From positions 6,324,001 to 6,388,000 of the forward strand of contig NZ_JAUSZM010000003.1 of NCBI RefSeq assembly GCF_030817655.1: a stretch of 64,000 nt of DNA. Reading direction: 5' to 3'. This document shows positions 18,408 through 26,928 of the stretch, one piece after another. A program made the position numbers and the translations under genes. The DNA comes from Streptomyces sp. V4I2. Its GTDB lineage: Bacteria > Actinomycetota > Actinomycetes > Streptomycetales > Streptomycetaceae. The notes below the pieces were generated by a model that saw only the letters and a list, made by a program, of their open reading frames with translations, was not told the origin of the DNA and did not search any database. Position 1 is the stretch's first letter; each line of letters begins with the position of its first letter.

Positions 18408-19405
18408 CCAGCGCTCCGCTCAAGGGCTCCGACCGCGTCACGGTCGGGCCCTTGGCGGACGGCACCGGCACCGCCAAGTCCGTCCGCCCCAGCCGCCCCC
18501 GCCGCCGTGGCCGAGGCCGCAGCGCACCGTACTGGTTCCTGACGCCGACCCTGGTCCTGTTCGCCGCCTTCACCGTCGTCCCCATCGGGTACGCGATCTG
18601 GCTCAGCCTGCACAAGGTCCAGGTCAAGGGCATCGGACTCGGCAAGGGCGCCCGCGAACAGGTCTGGAACGGCTTCGGCAACTACACCGACGTGCTCCAC
18701 GACTCCGAGTTCGGCCACAGCGTGCTGCGCGCCTTCGGCTACGGCCTCATCGTCATCCCGACGATGCTCGGCCTGGCGCTGCTGTTCGCGCTGATGCTCG
18801 ACACCCCGAAGGCGCGCAGCGCGCCCTTCACACGGCTGATGATCTTCCTGCCGTACGCGGTGCCCGGCATCATCGCCGCCCTCATGTGGGGCTTCCTGTA
18901 CCTCCCGGCCGTCAGCCCCTTCTACTACCTGCTGGACAAGTTCGGGCTGCCGCAGCCGGACCTGTTCGACGGCGGCAACCTGTACCTCTCCTTCGCGAAC
19001 ATCGCGGTCTGGGGCGGCACCGGCTTCAACATGATCGTCATCTACACCGCACTCCGGGCGATCCCGCCGGACATCTACGAGGCGGCGCGGATCGACGGCG
19101 CGTCCAATTTCAAGATCGCGCTGAGGATCAAGATCCCGATCGTGATGCCCTCCCTGGTGCTCACGTTCTTCTTCTCGGTGATCGCCACCCTCCAGGTCTT
19201 CACCGAGCCCATGGCGCTCAAGCCGCTGACCAACAGCCTTCCCTCCACCTGGAGTCCGCTGATGGCCATCTACGACAGCGCCTTCCTGAAGTCCGACATC
19301 TACGGCGCCTCCGCCACCGCGGTGGTCCTGGCCCTGGCCACCTACCTCGTCTCCTTCACCCTGCTGCGCGTCTCCGACCGCTACACCCGGGAGGACCGGG
19401 CATGA
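18404..19405 (+). CDS. Sugar ABC transporter permease (MalF-like)
   Basis: A 333-residue inner-membrane permease with a long Arg-rich cytoplasmic N-terminus (PRRRGRGRSAPYWFLTPTLV) and six predicted helices. The EAA loop that contacts the ATPase is EAARIDGASNFKIALRIKIP near residue 225. It is the first of the two permeases of a CUT1-type importer, with ATGA overlaps on both sides. No ATPase gene is present in the operon. In Streptomyces such importers share the MsiK ATPase, so the same is inferred here. Confidence 0.93.
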   Translation: MTSAPLKGSDRVTVGPLADGTGTAKSVRPSRPRRRGRGRSAPYWFLTPTLVLFAAFTVVPIGYAIWLSLHKVQVKGIGLGKGAREQVWNGFGNYTDVLHDSEFGHSVLRAFGYGLIVIPTMLGLALLFALMLDTPKARSAPFTRLMIFLPYAVPGIIAALMWGFLYLPAVSPFYYLLDKFGLPQPDLFDGGNLYLSFANIAVWGGTGFNMIVIYTALRAIPPDIYEAARIDGASNFKIALRIKIPIVMPSLVLTFFFSVIATLQVFTEPMALKPLTNSLPSTWSPLMAIYDSAFLKSDIYGASATAVVLALATYLVSFTLLRVSDRYTREDRA

Positions 19406-20289
19406 CCCCCCTCACCCTCACCGCCGACACCACCGGCAAACCCCCGGTCAAAAGCCGTGCGCGGCGCACGGCCTGGGTCCCCACCCTCGTGCTGCTCCTC
19501 GGCGCGCTGTACTGCCTGGTCCCCATCGCCTGGGTGGTGATGGCGGCGACCAAGGACCGGTCGGAGCTGTTCTCCACCTTCACCTTCGCGCCCGGCACCG
19601 GCTTCTTCGACAACCTGAGCGAGCTGAACGCCTACCGGGACGGCATCTACTGGACGTGGATGGGCAACTCCGCCCTCTACGCGGGCTTCGGCGCCCTGCT
19701 GTCCGCCGCGGTCTCGGCCGGCGGCGGCTATGCGCTGGGCCGGTTCGCCTTCCGGGGGCGGGAGTTCATCTTCAAGCTGATCCTGGCCGGCGTCCTGGTG
19801 CCGAGCATCGTGCTGACCGTCCCGCAGTACCTGCTGCTGTCGAAGATGGGCATGGCCGACTCGTACTGGTCGATGCTGCTGCCGTCCATCCTCTCCCCGT
19901 ACGGCGTCTACCTGGTCCGCATCTACGCGGCCGCCGCGGTGCCCGCCGAGCTCCTGGAGGCCGCCCGCATGGACGGCGCGAGCGAGTGGCGGATCTTCTC
20001 GCGGATCGCCGTACCGATGATGATGCCGGGCCTGATCACGGTGTTCCTCTTCCAGTTCGTCGCCATCTGGAACAACTTCCTGCTGCCGTACGTGATGCTG
20101 GCCGACGACACCAAGTTCCCGCTCACCCTCGGGCTCTACACGCTGCTCGCGCAGGGCGCCTCGCAGCCCGCTCTCTACACCCTGGTCATCACCGGATGTC
20201 TGCTGGCGATCATTCCGCTGATCGCGCTCTTCCTGGTGATCCAGCGGTTCTGGTCCCTGGACCTGCTGAGCGGCTCGGTCAAGGCCTGA
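19402..20289 (+). CDS. Sugar ABC transporter permease (MalG-like)
   Basis: The second permease of the importer, 295 residues, six predicted helices. Its EAA loop is EAARMDGASEWRIFSRIAVP near residue 190, followed by a MalG-type C-terminus (LYTLVITGCLLAIIPLIALF). It overlaps permease 1 as ATGA and precedes the regulator by 35 bases. The pair would form the transmembrane channel for galacto-oligosaccharide import. Confidence 0.93.
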   Translation: MTPLTLTADTTGKPPVKSRARRTAWVPTLVLLLGALYCLVPIAWVVMAATKDRSELFSTFTFAPGTGFFDNLSELNAYRDGIYWTWMGNSALYAGFGALLSAAVSAGGGYALGRFAFRGREFIFKLILAGVLVPSIVLTVPQYLLLSKMGMADSYWSMLLPSILSPYGVYLVRIYAAAAVPAELLEAARMDGASEWRIFSRIAVPMMMPGLITVFLFQFVAIWNNFLLPYVMLADDTKFPLTLGLYTLLAQGASQPALYTLVITGCLLAIIPLIALFLVIQRFWSLDLLSGSVKA

Positions 20290-20324
20290 GGCATCCGCCG
20301 ACCCCACCGTCACGAACGAGGAAC

Positions 20325-21353
20325 ATGACCACCAGCGCCAACGGACGCCGCCGACCGCCCACCATCCACGACGTGGCGCGGGAGGCCGGCGTGTCACGGG
20401 GCACCGTCTCCCGCTTCCTGAACGGCGGCCACTACGTCTCCCCGGCCGCCCGCCGGGCCGTCGAGGCCGCCATCAGGAAGACCGGGTACGTGGTCAACCG
20501 GCATGCCCGCAGCCTGAGCACCGGACGCTCGGACTCGGTGGCCTTCCTGCTGACCGAGCCGCAGGAGAAGTTCTTCGAGGACCCCAACTTCAACGTACTG
20601 CTGCGGGGTTGCACCGAGCGCCTCGCGCAGCACGACATCCCGCTGCTGCTCATGCTGGCGGCGAGCGACGACGACCGGCGTCGGCTGACCCGGTACATCA
20701 CCTCGGGCCACGTCGACGGCGTGCTGCTGGTCTCCAGCCACAGCGGAGACCCGGTCGCCGCCGAACTGCGCGACGCCGGCATCCCGTTGGTGGCCTGCGG
20801 CAAGCCGCTCGGTCTGGGCTCCAAGGTCAGCTACGTGGCGGCCGCCGACCGCGACGGCGCCCAGGAGATGGTCCGCCACCTCCTCGCCGGCGGCCGCCGC
20901 CGCATCGGCATGATCACCGGCCCGCTGGACACCCCGGGCGGCACCGACCGCCTGGCCGGCTACCGCGACGTGCTCGCCGAGGCGGGCCTGCCCTACGACC
21001 CGGCGCTGGTGGTGGAGGGCGACTACCGCCGCACCGGCGGCGAGCAGGCCGCCCGTCGGCTGCTGGCGCAGGCCCCCGACATCGACGCGGTGTTCGTCGC
21101 CTCCGACCTCATGGCCGCCGGAGTCGTCAACGCCCTGCACCAGTCCGGCCGTTCGGTCCCCGATGACATCGCTGTCGGAGGCTTCGACGACTCGGCCGCG
21201 GCCACCGCCGTCACCCCGGCCCTCACCACCATGCGCCAGCCCTACGACCGCATCAGCGCCGAGATGGTCCGCATGCTGCTCGCGCAGATCGCGGGGGAGG
21301 ACACGGCGGGAGTGATCCTCCCCACGGAACTGGTGGTACGGGACTCCGCGTGA
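20325..21353 (+). CDS. LacI-family transcriptional regulator of the galactan locus
   Basis: A 342-residue LacI/GalR regulator. The N-terminal helix-turn-helix (PTIHDVAREAGVSRGTVSRF) and hinge helix (residues ~12-65) are followed by a periplasmic-binding-like sugar sensor domain (HVDGVLLVSSHSGDP; ITGPLDTPGGTDRLAGY; AVFVASDLMAAGVVNAL; VGGFDDSAAATAVTP). It is the last gene of the importer operon with a ribosome site GAACGAGGA. It most likely represses the two dyads at 16841 and 16939 until a galactose-containing ligand is bound. Confidence 0.92.
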   Translation: MTTSANGRRRPPTIHDVAREAGVSRGTVSRFLNGGHYVSPAARRAVEAAIRKTGYVVNRHARSLSTGRSDSVAFLLTEPQEKFFEDPNFNVLLRGCTERLAQHDIPLLLMLAASDDDRRRLTRYITSGHVDGVLLVSSHSGDPVAAELRDAGIPLVACGKPLGLGSKVSYVAAADRDGAQEMVRHLLAGGRRRIGMITGPLDTPGGTDRLAGYRDVLAEAGLPYDPALVVEGDYRRTGGEQAARRLLAQAPDIDAVFVASDLMAAGVVNALHQSGRSVPDDIAVGGFDDSAAATAVTPALTTMRQPYDRISAEMVRMLLAQIAGEDTAGVILPTELVVRDSA

Positions 21354-21456
21354 CCGCGCCAACTGCCCTAACCGGAGCACGTGTCAACGCATGTGAAGGC
21401 TGGAGCCGTCCGGTTCGCGTCGAGTCGATGCGGCGTTCCATCCGTATTCTCTGATC

Positions 21457-22269
21457 ATGGCCGCACCCACCGCATATTCGCTCATCGCCACCGACCTGGA
21501 CGGCACGCTGCTCCGAGGCGACGACACGCTGTCCGACCGGTCGCTCGCCGCGCTCGCGCGGGTGGCGGCGGCCGGGGCCCGGCATCTGGTGGTGACCGGC
21601 CGCCCGGCGCCCAGAGTGCGGCCGCTCCTCGACGACCTGGGCAGCACGGGGCTCGCGGTGTGCGGGCAGGGCGCGCAGGTGTACGACGCCGGCGCGGACC
21701 GTCTGCTGTGGTCGGTCACCCTGGACCGGGAGCTGGCCGAGACCGCGCTCGGCAAGATCGAGGCCGAGATCGGCCAGGTGTACGCGGCCGTCGACCAGGA
21801 CGGCGTCGACGGGCTCACCCTCATCGAGCCGGGGTATCTGATGCCGCACCCGACCCTGCCCGCCGTCCGGGTCGGGCGGCGCGACGACCTGTGGCGCGAG
21901 CCCATCAGCAAGGTGCTGCTGCGCCATCCCGACCTGTCCGACGACGAGTTGGCGGCGACGGCGCGTTCCGTGGTGGGTTCCCTCGCCACGGTCACCATGT
22001 CGGGACCCGGCACCGTCGAACTCCAGCCATGCGGCATCACCAAGGCGACGGGCCTCGCCCTGGCCGCCGACCATCTCGGGCTCGGCCCCGAACACACCAT
22101 CGCCTTCGGGGACATGCCCAACGACATCCCCATGTTCGACTGGGCCGGCCACGGCGTCGCCATGGCCAACGCCCACCCCGAACTCAAGTGCGTGGCCGAC
22201 GAGATCACCTCGTCGAACGAGGACGACGGCATCGCCGTCGTCCTCGAAAGACTGTTTCCGCAGCGGTAG
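21457..22269 (+). CDS. HAD-superfamily sugar-phosphatase-like hydrolase (Cof type)
   Basis: A 270-residue haloacid dehalogenase-type phosphatase. Motif I is ATDLDGTLL (Asp13 nucleophile, Asp15 acid/base), motif II the Thr in LVVTGRP, motif III the Lys in GITKATGL, and motif IV FGDMPNDIPMF. The cap domain between (~residues 80-190) is the C2B/Cof type, which usually acts on phosphosugars or flavin phosphates. Substrate unknown. It follows the galactan operon on the same strand after about 100 bases, so a link to sugar-phosphate turnover is possible but not shown. It converges with the LysM gene 6 bases away. Confidence 0.9.
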   Translation: MAAPTAYSLIATDLDGTLLRGDDTLSDRSLAALARVAAAGARHLVVTGRPAPRVRPLLDDLGSTGLAVCGQGAQVYDAGADRLLWSVTLDRELAETALGKIEAEIGQVYAAVDQDGVDGLTLIEPGYLMPHPTLPAVRVGRRDDLWREPISKVLLRHPDLSDDELAATARSVVGSLATVTMSGPGTVELQPCGITKATGLALAADHLGLGPEHTIAFGDMPNDIPMFDWAGHGVAMANAHPELKCVADEITSSNEDDGIAVVLERLFPQR

Positions 22270-22275
22270 TCAGGC

Positions 22276-23025
22276 TCAGTACGCCCCGAAGACGTTGTCG
22301 ATCGAGCCGTACCGCGCGGCCGCGTAGTTGCAGGCGGCGGTGATGTTCGCGACCGGGTCGTACGGGTCCCACGACGTGCCGTCGACGTGGTACGCCTGGA
22401 AGGTCGGGTCGATGGTCTGGAGCAGGCCCTTGGAGGGGGTGCCCGCGGCGGCGTTGGAGTCCCAGTTGTTGATGGCCTGGGGGTTGCCGGAGGACTCGCG
22501 GATGATGTTGCGGTAGATCCCGTCGTACGAGCCCGGGATGCCCTTCTGCGCCATGATGTCCATCGCCTCGCGGATCCAGCCGTCGAGGTTGTCCGCGTAC
22601 GTCTTGGCGGAGGCCTGGGTGGCCTTGGCGACGGACTGGGCGGACTTCTTGGCGGACGTCGAGGCCTTGTCGGCCGTCGTGCCGGACTTCTTCGCCGTCT
22701 TGACCGTCAGCTTGACATCCGGGTGGATCAGCCGGGGGTTGTCGCCGACGGCCTTGCGGTTGTCCTTGTAGAGCTGGCGCCAGCCGCCGGGAGTGTCGTA
22801 CTTGTCCGCGATGCCGTAGAGCGAGTCGCCCTTGACCGTGGTGTACGTGACGGACTTGACCTGTGCTGCGGCCGGCGCGGAGGCGGGGGCCTTGGCCGGC
22901 TGCGCGGCGCTCGCGGTGGTCGCGCCCAGGAGCGGGAGGGCGAGGGCGGCGACGCCTGTTCCGGCGGTGACGACGCCTCGGGTGAGCGGGTTGGTGCGGG
23001 TACGACGGTGCTTGCCTGCGGGCAT
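22276..23025 (-). CDS. Secreted LysM / lytic transglycosylase cell-wall hydrolase
   Basis: A 249-residue exported protein that should cleave peptidoglycan during growth or spore germination. It has a signal peptide (basic MPAGKHRRTRTNP, hydrophobic core, Ala-x-Ala cleavage near residue 41), a LysM domain (about 60-108, TYTTVKGDSLYGIADKYDTP), a Lys/Ala/Ser-rich linker (110-145) and a C-terminal transglycosylase SLT-like domain with probable catalytic Glu177 in IIRESSGNPQAINNWDSNA. This domain order matches the Streptomyces SLT/LysM (Swl) hydrolases. The 5' leader holds a c-di-AMP riboswitch, and such leaders in this genus control resuscitation-promoting and SLT/LysM enzymes. Confidence 0.92.
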   Translation of the reverse strand: MPAGKHRRTRTNPLTRGVVTAGTGVAALALPLLGATTASAAQPAKAPASAPAAAQVKSVTYTTVKGDSLYGIADKYDTPGGWRQLYKDNRKAVGDNPRLIHPDVKLTVKTAKKSGTTADKASTSAKKSAQSVAKATQASAKTYADNLDGWIREAMDIMAQKGIPGSYDGIYRNIIRESSGNPQAINNWDSNAAAGTPSKGLLQTIDPTFQAYHVDGTSWDPYDPVANITAACNYAAARYGSIDNVFGAY

Positions 23026-23043
23026 GGCGCTGTTCCTCTCCGG

Positions 23044-23226
23044 CGCCTACGAGGTGAGCTGTCGGGTTCGGACGGGAGCTGCCCGGCCGCACCGCCGTGA
23101 GGCGGCGCGACTTAACCCCTAGCCGTACCGGCGTGATGTCCGGTGCGGCGCTTACCTGGGTCCCCCGCTCCTGCCGTGCGGTGTTGGTCGATGAGTGTTC
23201 TGTGGGCGGCGGCAGGATTAGGCGTC
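23044..23226 (-). promoter_or_regulatory. c-di-AMP riboswitch (ydaO/yuaA type)
   Basis: Read on the minus strand, the conserved ydaO segments occur in order: CGCCTAATCCTGCC (23224 to 23211), GGGGGACCCAGGTAAG (23166 to 23151), AGGGGTTAAG (23120 to 23111), CCGAACCCGACAGCTCACC (23071 to 23053) and closing GTAGGCG (23050 to 23044). The first and last segments pair as the outer stem. It sits 19 bases before the LysM/SLT gene start. In Streptomyces this riboswitch lowers expression when c-di-AMP is bound. Confidence 0.92.
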
Positions 23227-23485
23227 CGCCCGACAGGCCCGGAACGTATGCGAGAGCACATGGCCGAAACAAGTGGCTGATTCACACTTCAGGGCTATGA
23301 CCTTGGTCTGAGGCATTTGGGGCGCTTGATCCTTTGCGGTTGCCAAGTCTCAACTGGCGCGAAAGGCAAGGCGAAACGCGGGCGTGCGGAGGCGTGGCCC
23401 CCAAGTGGCCCCAACCGGCCGCAAGTGACCCAACTCACGGGTTAGCACAAGGATGGCTAAAACGGGCAATAGGCCCAACTCATAG
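23227..23485 (-). other. Intergenic stretch with the presumed riboswitch promoter
   Basis: This stretch lies between the CocE stop and the riboswitch. It is less G/C-rich than the genes around it. On the minus strand a weak promoter candidate, TTGTTT then CATACG about 16 bases on, is near 23245-23275. I see no gene, tRNA or clear terminator here. Confidence 0.35.
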
Positions 23486-25516
23486 TCAACCGGCCGTCCG
23501 TGGAATCCGCTTCTCCCACGTCCGGTGGAAGACGACCTCGTCGCCGTCCGTACAAATCACCTCGTTTGAGGTGGAAAAGTCCGTTCCGTCACAGCTGATC
23601 TCCGACCGGGTGCGGACCGTCGCCCGCCAGGCGAGCTCCGGCCGGTGCAGCTCGACCGTCCAGTCCGAGCGGGCCCGGGCCGACAGGGGGTCCGACTCGT
23701 TGATCGTGTACGTCTCCAGCGCGCCCTCGGTGAACTCCAGACCGTCGGGATACACGCGGGTGCCGCCGATGGGGGTCCCCCCGCTCGAGCGAAGCCGAGA
23801 GTGGGGGAGCGGATCGACCTCCAGCCGCCACTCGCCCTTGGCCACATCGCGTACGACCAGCCGCTCGGGGCGCGGTTCGTCGAGCGTGACGGGGACGTTG
23901 ACGCCGAGCGGCTCGGACTGCTCCGGTTCCTCGAAGGCGATGCCGGAGGCGGATTCCCTTGTGCGCACCGGGAGTTCGAGGAAGCTGCCCTCCGGGTCCA
24001 GGGTGAAGCCGGCCGCCGAGTCGGGCTGCGGCCAGATCCACGGCCAGTACGCGGAGGAGACGGCCAGCCGGACGAGATGACCGGCCGGGAACGCGTGCCC
24101 GATGCCGTTCAGCTCGAACTCCACGTCCTCGGTGACGCCCGGCTCCCACGGCACCGCCCGATCCCGCCCTTGCCGCGCCGACAGGTTCAGTACGCCCCGG
24201 GTGACCAGCGTCGAGGCGCCGTCCGGGGCGACGTCGCACACCCGGGCGATCACCTGGCCGCGCGGCACCTCGCAGGTCAGCCTGAGCCGCACCCTCGGCC
24301 GCCCCAACACCCAGGTCTCCTCGTCGGCTTGGAACTCGAAGCACACCGACCTCGCGTCCTCCTCCCGCTGGTCGGGCGGCAGGTCGGCGTCGTTGCCCAG
24401 AGGGAGGAAGCGGCCGGCGTCGACACCCGTATGCTGCGGGGAGCGGACCAGGAGAGGGGCGCCCTCGAGGGCGTGCGAGACCATCGAGACGTTGGGGGAG
24501 GGCCAGGCGGGCTCGCCGACCCAGCGGCCGGGCAGGGTGTCGTAGACCGTGGCCGGGGGGTGGGAGTCGCTGACGTAGGCACGGAGCAGCGGCTCGCGCA
24601 TCGCGCCCGATTCGACCCCTTTCAGCCAGTGGTCCCACCAGCGCAGGGTCTCCTGGAGGAAGCCGATCGCCGGGCCGGGCGGCAGACCGCGGTCGGGGTA
24701 CTGGTGGGACCAGGGACCGATCAGGCCGCGGACGCGGTCGGCGGGCAGGTGCTCGACGAGGCGGAGGACGGTGTCGCGGTACGGGTCGTGCCAGCCGCCG
24801 ACCGCGAGGACGGCGGCGTCGATCGCGCCGTAGTCCTCGCGGACGCTTTCGTGCTGCCAGTAGCGGTCGCGGGTCTGGTGGTCGAGCCAGGTGTGGACGA
24901 GGGGGGTGACCTCCTCCAGGCGCTTGAGCCACATGTCCCGCCAGGCCTCGCCGACGTACCGCGGATCCGGCGGGCGGGAGACGAGGGCCAGCAGGGTGGC
25001 CGCCCAGGCGTGCATGTCCACCCCGAGGACGGAACCTCCCAGGTAGTGCACGTCGTTGTCATAGCGGTCGTCGGTGGAGCAGACGGTGACGACCGCCTTG
25101 AGCGGCTCGGGTGCGAGGGCCGCGATCCGGAGGGAGTCGAAGCCGCCCCAGGAGATGCCGAACATGCCGACCTTGCCGTCGCACCAGGGCTGGGCCGCGA
25201 GCCATCGGACGACCTCGACGCCGTCCGCCAGCTCGGTGGCCGAGTACGCGTCGCCCGGCATGCCCTGACTGTTGCCGTGTCCGCGCACGTCCACTCGTAC
25301 GGAGGCATACCCGTGGCCCGCGTACCAGGGATGGCGTTGCCAGTCGCGGGGCGCGGTCCAGTCGGTCAGGCGGTACGGCAGGTATTCGAGGATCGCGGGT
25401 ACTGGTTCGTCCGTGAGGGGGCGCCACACGCGCGCGTAGAGGAGCGTCCCGTCCGGGAGCGGGATGCGGAGGTCCTCGTGGGTCGTCTCGTAGGGGAAGG
25501 ACGTACGGATGTGCAT
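23486..25516 (-). CDS. CocE/NonD family serine hydrolase (X-Pro dipeptidyl-peptidase-like)
   Basis: A 676-residue cytoplasmic esterase or acylpeptidase. The alpha/beta hydrolase domain carries the nucleophile Ser122 in FGISWGGFDSL, a candidate Asp in GGWHDPYRDT, and the catalytic His in IGPWSHQYPDRG; the upstream VRVDVRGHGNS block is typical. A cap domain and a C-terminal jelly-roll domain (from ~residue 340, WVLGRPRVRLRLTCEVPRG) follow, as in cocaine esterase and cephalosporin acylases. The substrate cannot be told from sequence. Unusually, residues ~568-582 (LPHSRLRSSGGTPIGG) are encoded by a Streptomyces dispersed hairpin repeat inserted in frame. Confidence 0.9.
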   Translation of the reverse strand: MHIRTSFPYETTHEDLRIPLPDGTLLYARVWRPLTDEPVPAILEYLPYRLTDWTAPRDWQRHPWYAGHGYASVRVDVRGHGNSQGMPGDAYSATELADGVEVVRWLAAQPWCDGKVGMFGISWGGFDSLRIAALAPEPLKAVVTVCSTDDRYDNDVHYLGGSVLGVDMHAWAATLLALVSRPPDPRYVGEAWRDMWLKRLEEVTPLVHTWLDHQTRDRYWQHESVREDYGAIDAAVLAVGGWHDPYRDTVLRLVEHLPADRVRGLIGPWSHQYPDRGLPPGPAIGFLQETLRWWDHWLKGVESGAMREPLLRAYVSDSHPPATVYDTLPGRWVGEPAWPSPNVSMVSHALEGAPLLVRSPQHTGVDAGRFLPLGNDADLPPDQREEDARSVCFEFQADEETWVLGRPRVRLRLTCEVPRGQVIARVCDVAPDGASTLVTRGVLNLSARQGRDRAVPWEPGVTEDVEFELNGIGHAFPAGHLVRLAVSSAYWPWIWPQPDSAAGFTLDPEGSFLELPVRTRESASGIAFEEPEQSEPLGVNVPVTLDEPRPERLVVRDVAKGEWRLEVDPLPHSRLRSSGGTPIGGTRVYPDGLEFTEGALETYTINESDPLSARARSDWTVELHRPELAWRATVRTRSEISCDGTDFSTSNEVICTDGDEVVFHRTWEKRIPRTAG
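23771..23812. repeat. Streptomyces dispersed hairpin repeat inside the CocE gene
   Basis: On the minus strand: CTCCCCC-ACTCTCGGCTTCG-CTCGAGC-GGGGGG. Arms CCCCCxCTC and GAGxGGGGG enclose a TCGGCTTCGCTC-like loop. This is the common palindromic unit scattered through Streptomyces genomes, normally between genes. Here it is in frame and translated as PLPHSRLRSSGGTP. Confidence 0.75.
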
Positions 25517-25893
25517 GAGCGTGACCCCGTGAGTTCAGTGGACCGGGTGCGTGGTGTCCGGGGCGAGGGCGAATGCGGCCGCGTGTGTGCGTCCGGTCAG
25601 GTGACGGCCGTCCGTCACGCACAGGACCGGGCCGATCTCCGGAGGCGGCCGGCTTCCGGGCTCGGTATCGACGGTGGTTCGCGACACGCTCCACCACTTC
25701 CATGTAAATCGGCAGATATCCATTCTTTTCAAGTGATCAAAAACATACCCGTCGTGATCCGATACCGCCCGGGCTGCACGGGCGGGCGCTATCGGTGATC
25801 GAAACGTGACCGGATACGCTGACTTGAGTGATGGCAGCGACCTATCGACAAACCGTGTAATCGCCAGTAGACACAGCAGACAGGAGATCCCTC
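25517..25893. other. Divergent promoter region, CocE / polyprenyl synthase
   Basis: A 377-base region between divergent genes, with a markedly AT-richer centre (25690-25760). It holds the probable CocE promoter (25713-25740). On the plus side a ribosome site CAGGAG (25881-25886) precedes the GTG start of the polyprenyl synthase. The CocE leader would be nearly 190 bases long. I see no small gene. Confidence 0.5.
25713..25740 (-). promoter_or_regulatory. Possible vegetative promoter for the CocE gene
   Basis: On the minus strand: TTGATC (25740 to 25735), 16-base spacer, TATCTG (25718 to 25713). It fits the -35/-10 pattern moderately and is in the AT-rich part of the divergent region. Confidence 0.4.
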
Positions 25894-26904
25894 GTGACCG
25901 TCGTCGGGCCGTTCGGGCTGAGCGTGCGGGACCAGGCTCTGGAAGCCGATGTCCAGGCCGGATTGGCGGCTGTCGAGGAGGGACTGCTCGAAGCCACCAA
26001 GAGCGAGGTTCCCTTCATCACGGAGGCCGCCCAGCATCTGGTGCGGGCGGGCGGAAAGCGGTTCCGGCCGCTGCTGGTGATGCTGTCCGCCCAGTTCGGC
26101 GACCGTTACGCGCCGGGGATCGTGCCGTCGGCGGTGGTGGTGGAGCTGACCCACCTGGCGACGCTGTACCACGACGACGTGATGGACGAGGCCGAGGTGC
26201 GGCGCGGGGTCGCCAGTGCGAACGCCCGCTGGGGCAACTCGGTCGCGGTCCTCACCGGCGACTTCCTGTTCGCGCGCGCCTCGCACATCCTGGCCGACCT
26301 CGGGCCAGAGGCGGTCCGGGTCCAGTCGGAGGCGTTCGAGCGGCTGGTGACCGGGCAGATCCTGGAAACCGCCGGTCCCACCGACGGCCGCGACCCGGTC
26401 GAGCACTACCTCGACGTCCTCGGCGGCAAGACGGGATCGCTGGTGGCGGTGGCGTGCCGCTTCGGGGCGATGATGTCCGGCGCCGACGAGACGGTCGTCG
26501 ACGTGCTGACCCAGTACGGCGAGCGGCTCGGCGTCGCCTTCCAACTGGCGGACGACGTCCTGGACATCGCCTCCGACTCCCACGAGTCCGGGAAGACCCC
26601 GGGGACGGATCTGCGCGAGGGCATCCCGACCCTGCCGGTCCTGCGGCTGCGGGAGCGGGCGGCCCGGCTGGGGCTGGCCGAGGACATCGCCCTGTGCGAA
26701 CTCCTGGACTCCGACCTGACCGACGACGCCCTGCACGCGAAGGCGCTGGAGGGCCTGCGGGCGCATCCCGCGCTGGAGCACGCGCGGCGTGACACGGTGC
26801 GGTACGCGAAGGACGCCCGGGCGGCGTTGGCTCCGCTACGGGAGTGCGACGCGAAGGCGGCCCTGATGGAACTGTGCGACGCGGTGGTACACCGGGCGGG
26901 CTGA
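25894..26904 (+). CDS. Polyprenyl diphosphate synthase (long-chain trans-type)
   Basis: A 336-residue class I isoprenyl diphosphate synthase that chains isopentenyl diphosphate units, most likely making the menaquinone side chain. The first Asp-rich motif is DDVMDEAEVRRG (Asp94, 95, 98), the second DDVLDIASD (near residue 220), with the substrate loop AGGKRFRPLL (53-62) and GKTPGTDLREG. Small residues before the first motif (THLATLYH) fit a long-chain product, as in hepta/octaprenyl synthases, rather than a GGPP synthase. It starts with GTG behind CAGGAG. Menaquinone is the acceptor of both complex I loci in the window, a sensible setting. Chain length is not certain. Confidence 0.92.
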   Translation: MTVVGPFGLSVRDQALEADVQAGLAAVEEGLLEATKSEVPFITEAAQHLVRAGGKRFRPLLVMLSAQFGDRYAPGIVPSAVVVELTHLATLYHDDVMDEAEVRRGVASANARWGNSVAVLTGDFLFARASHILADLGPEAVRVQSEAFERLVTGQILETAGPTDGRDPVEHYLDVLGGKTGSLVAVACRFGAMMSGADETVVDVLTQYGERLGVAFQLADDVLDIASDSHESGKTPGTDLREGIPTLPVLRLRERAARLGLAEDIALCELLDSDLTDDALHAKALEGLRAHPALEHARRDTVRYAKDARAALAPLRECDAKAALMELCDAVVHRAG

Positions 26905-26928
26905 TTCCGCCCCCGCCGCCCCTACCCG

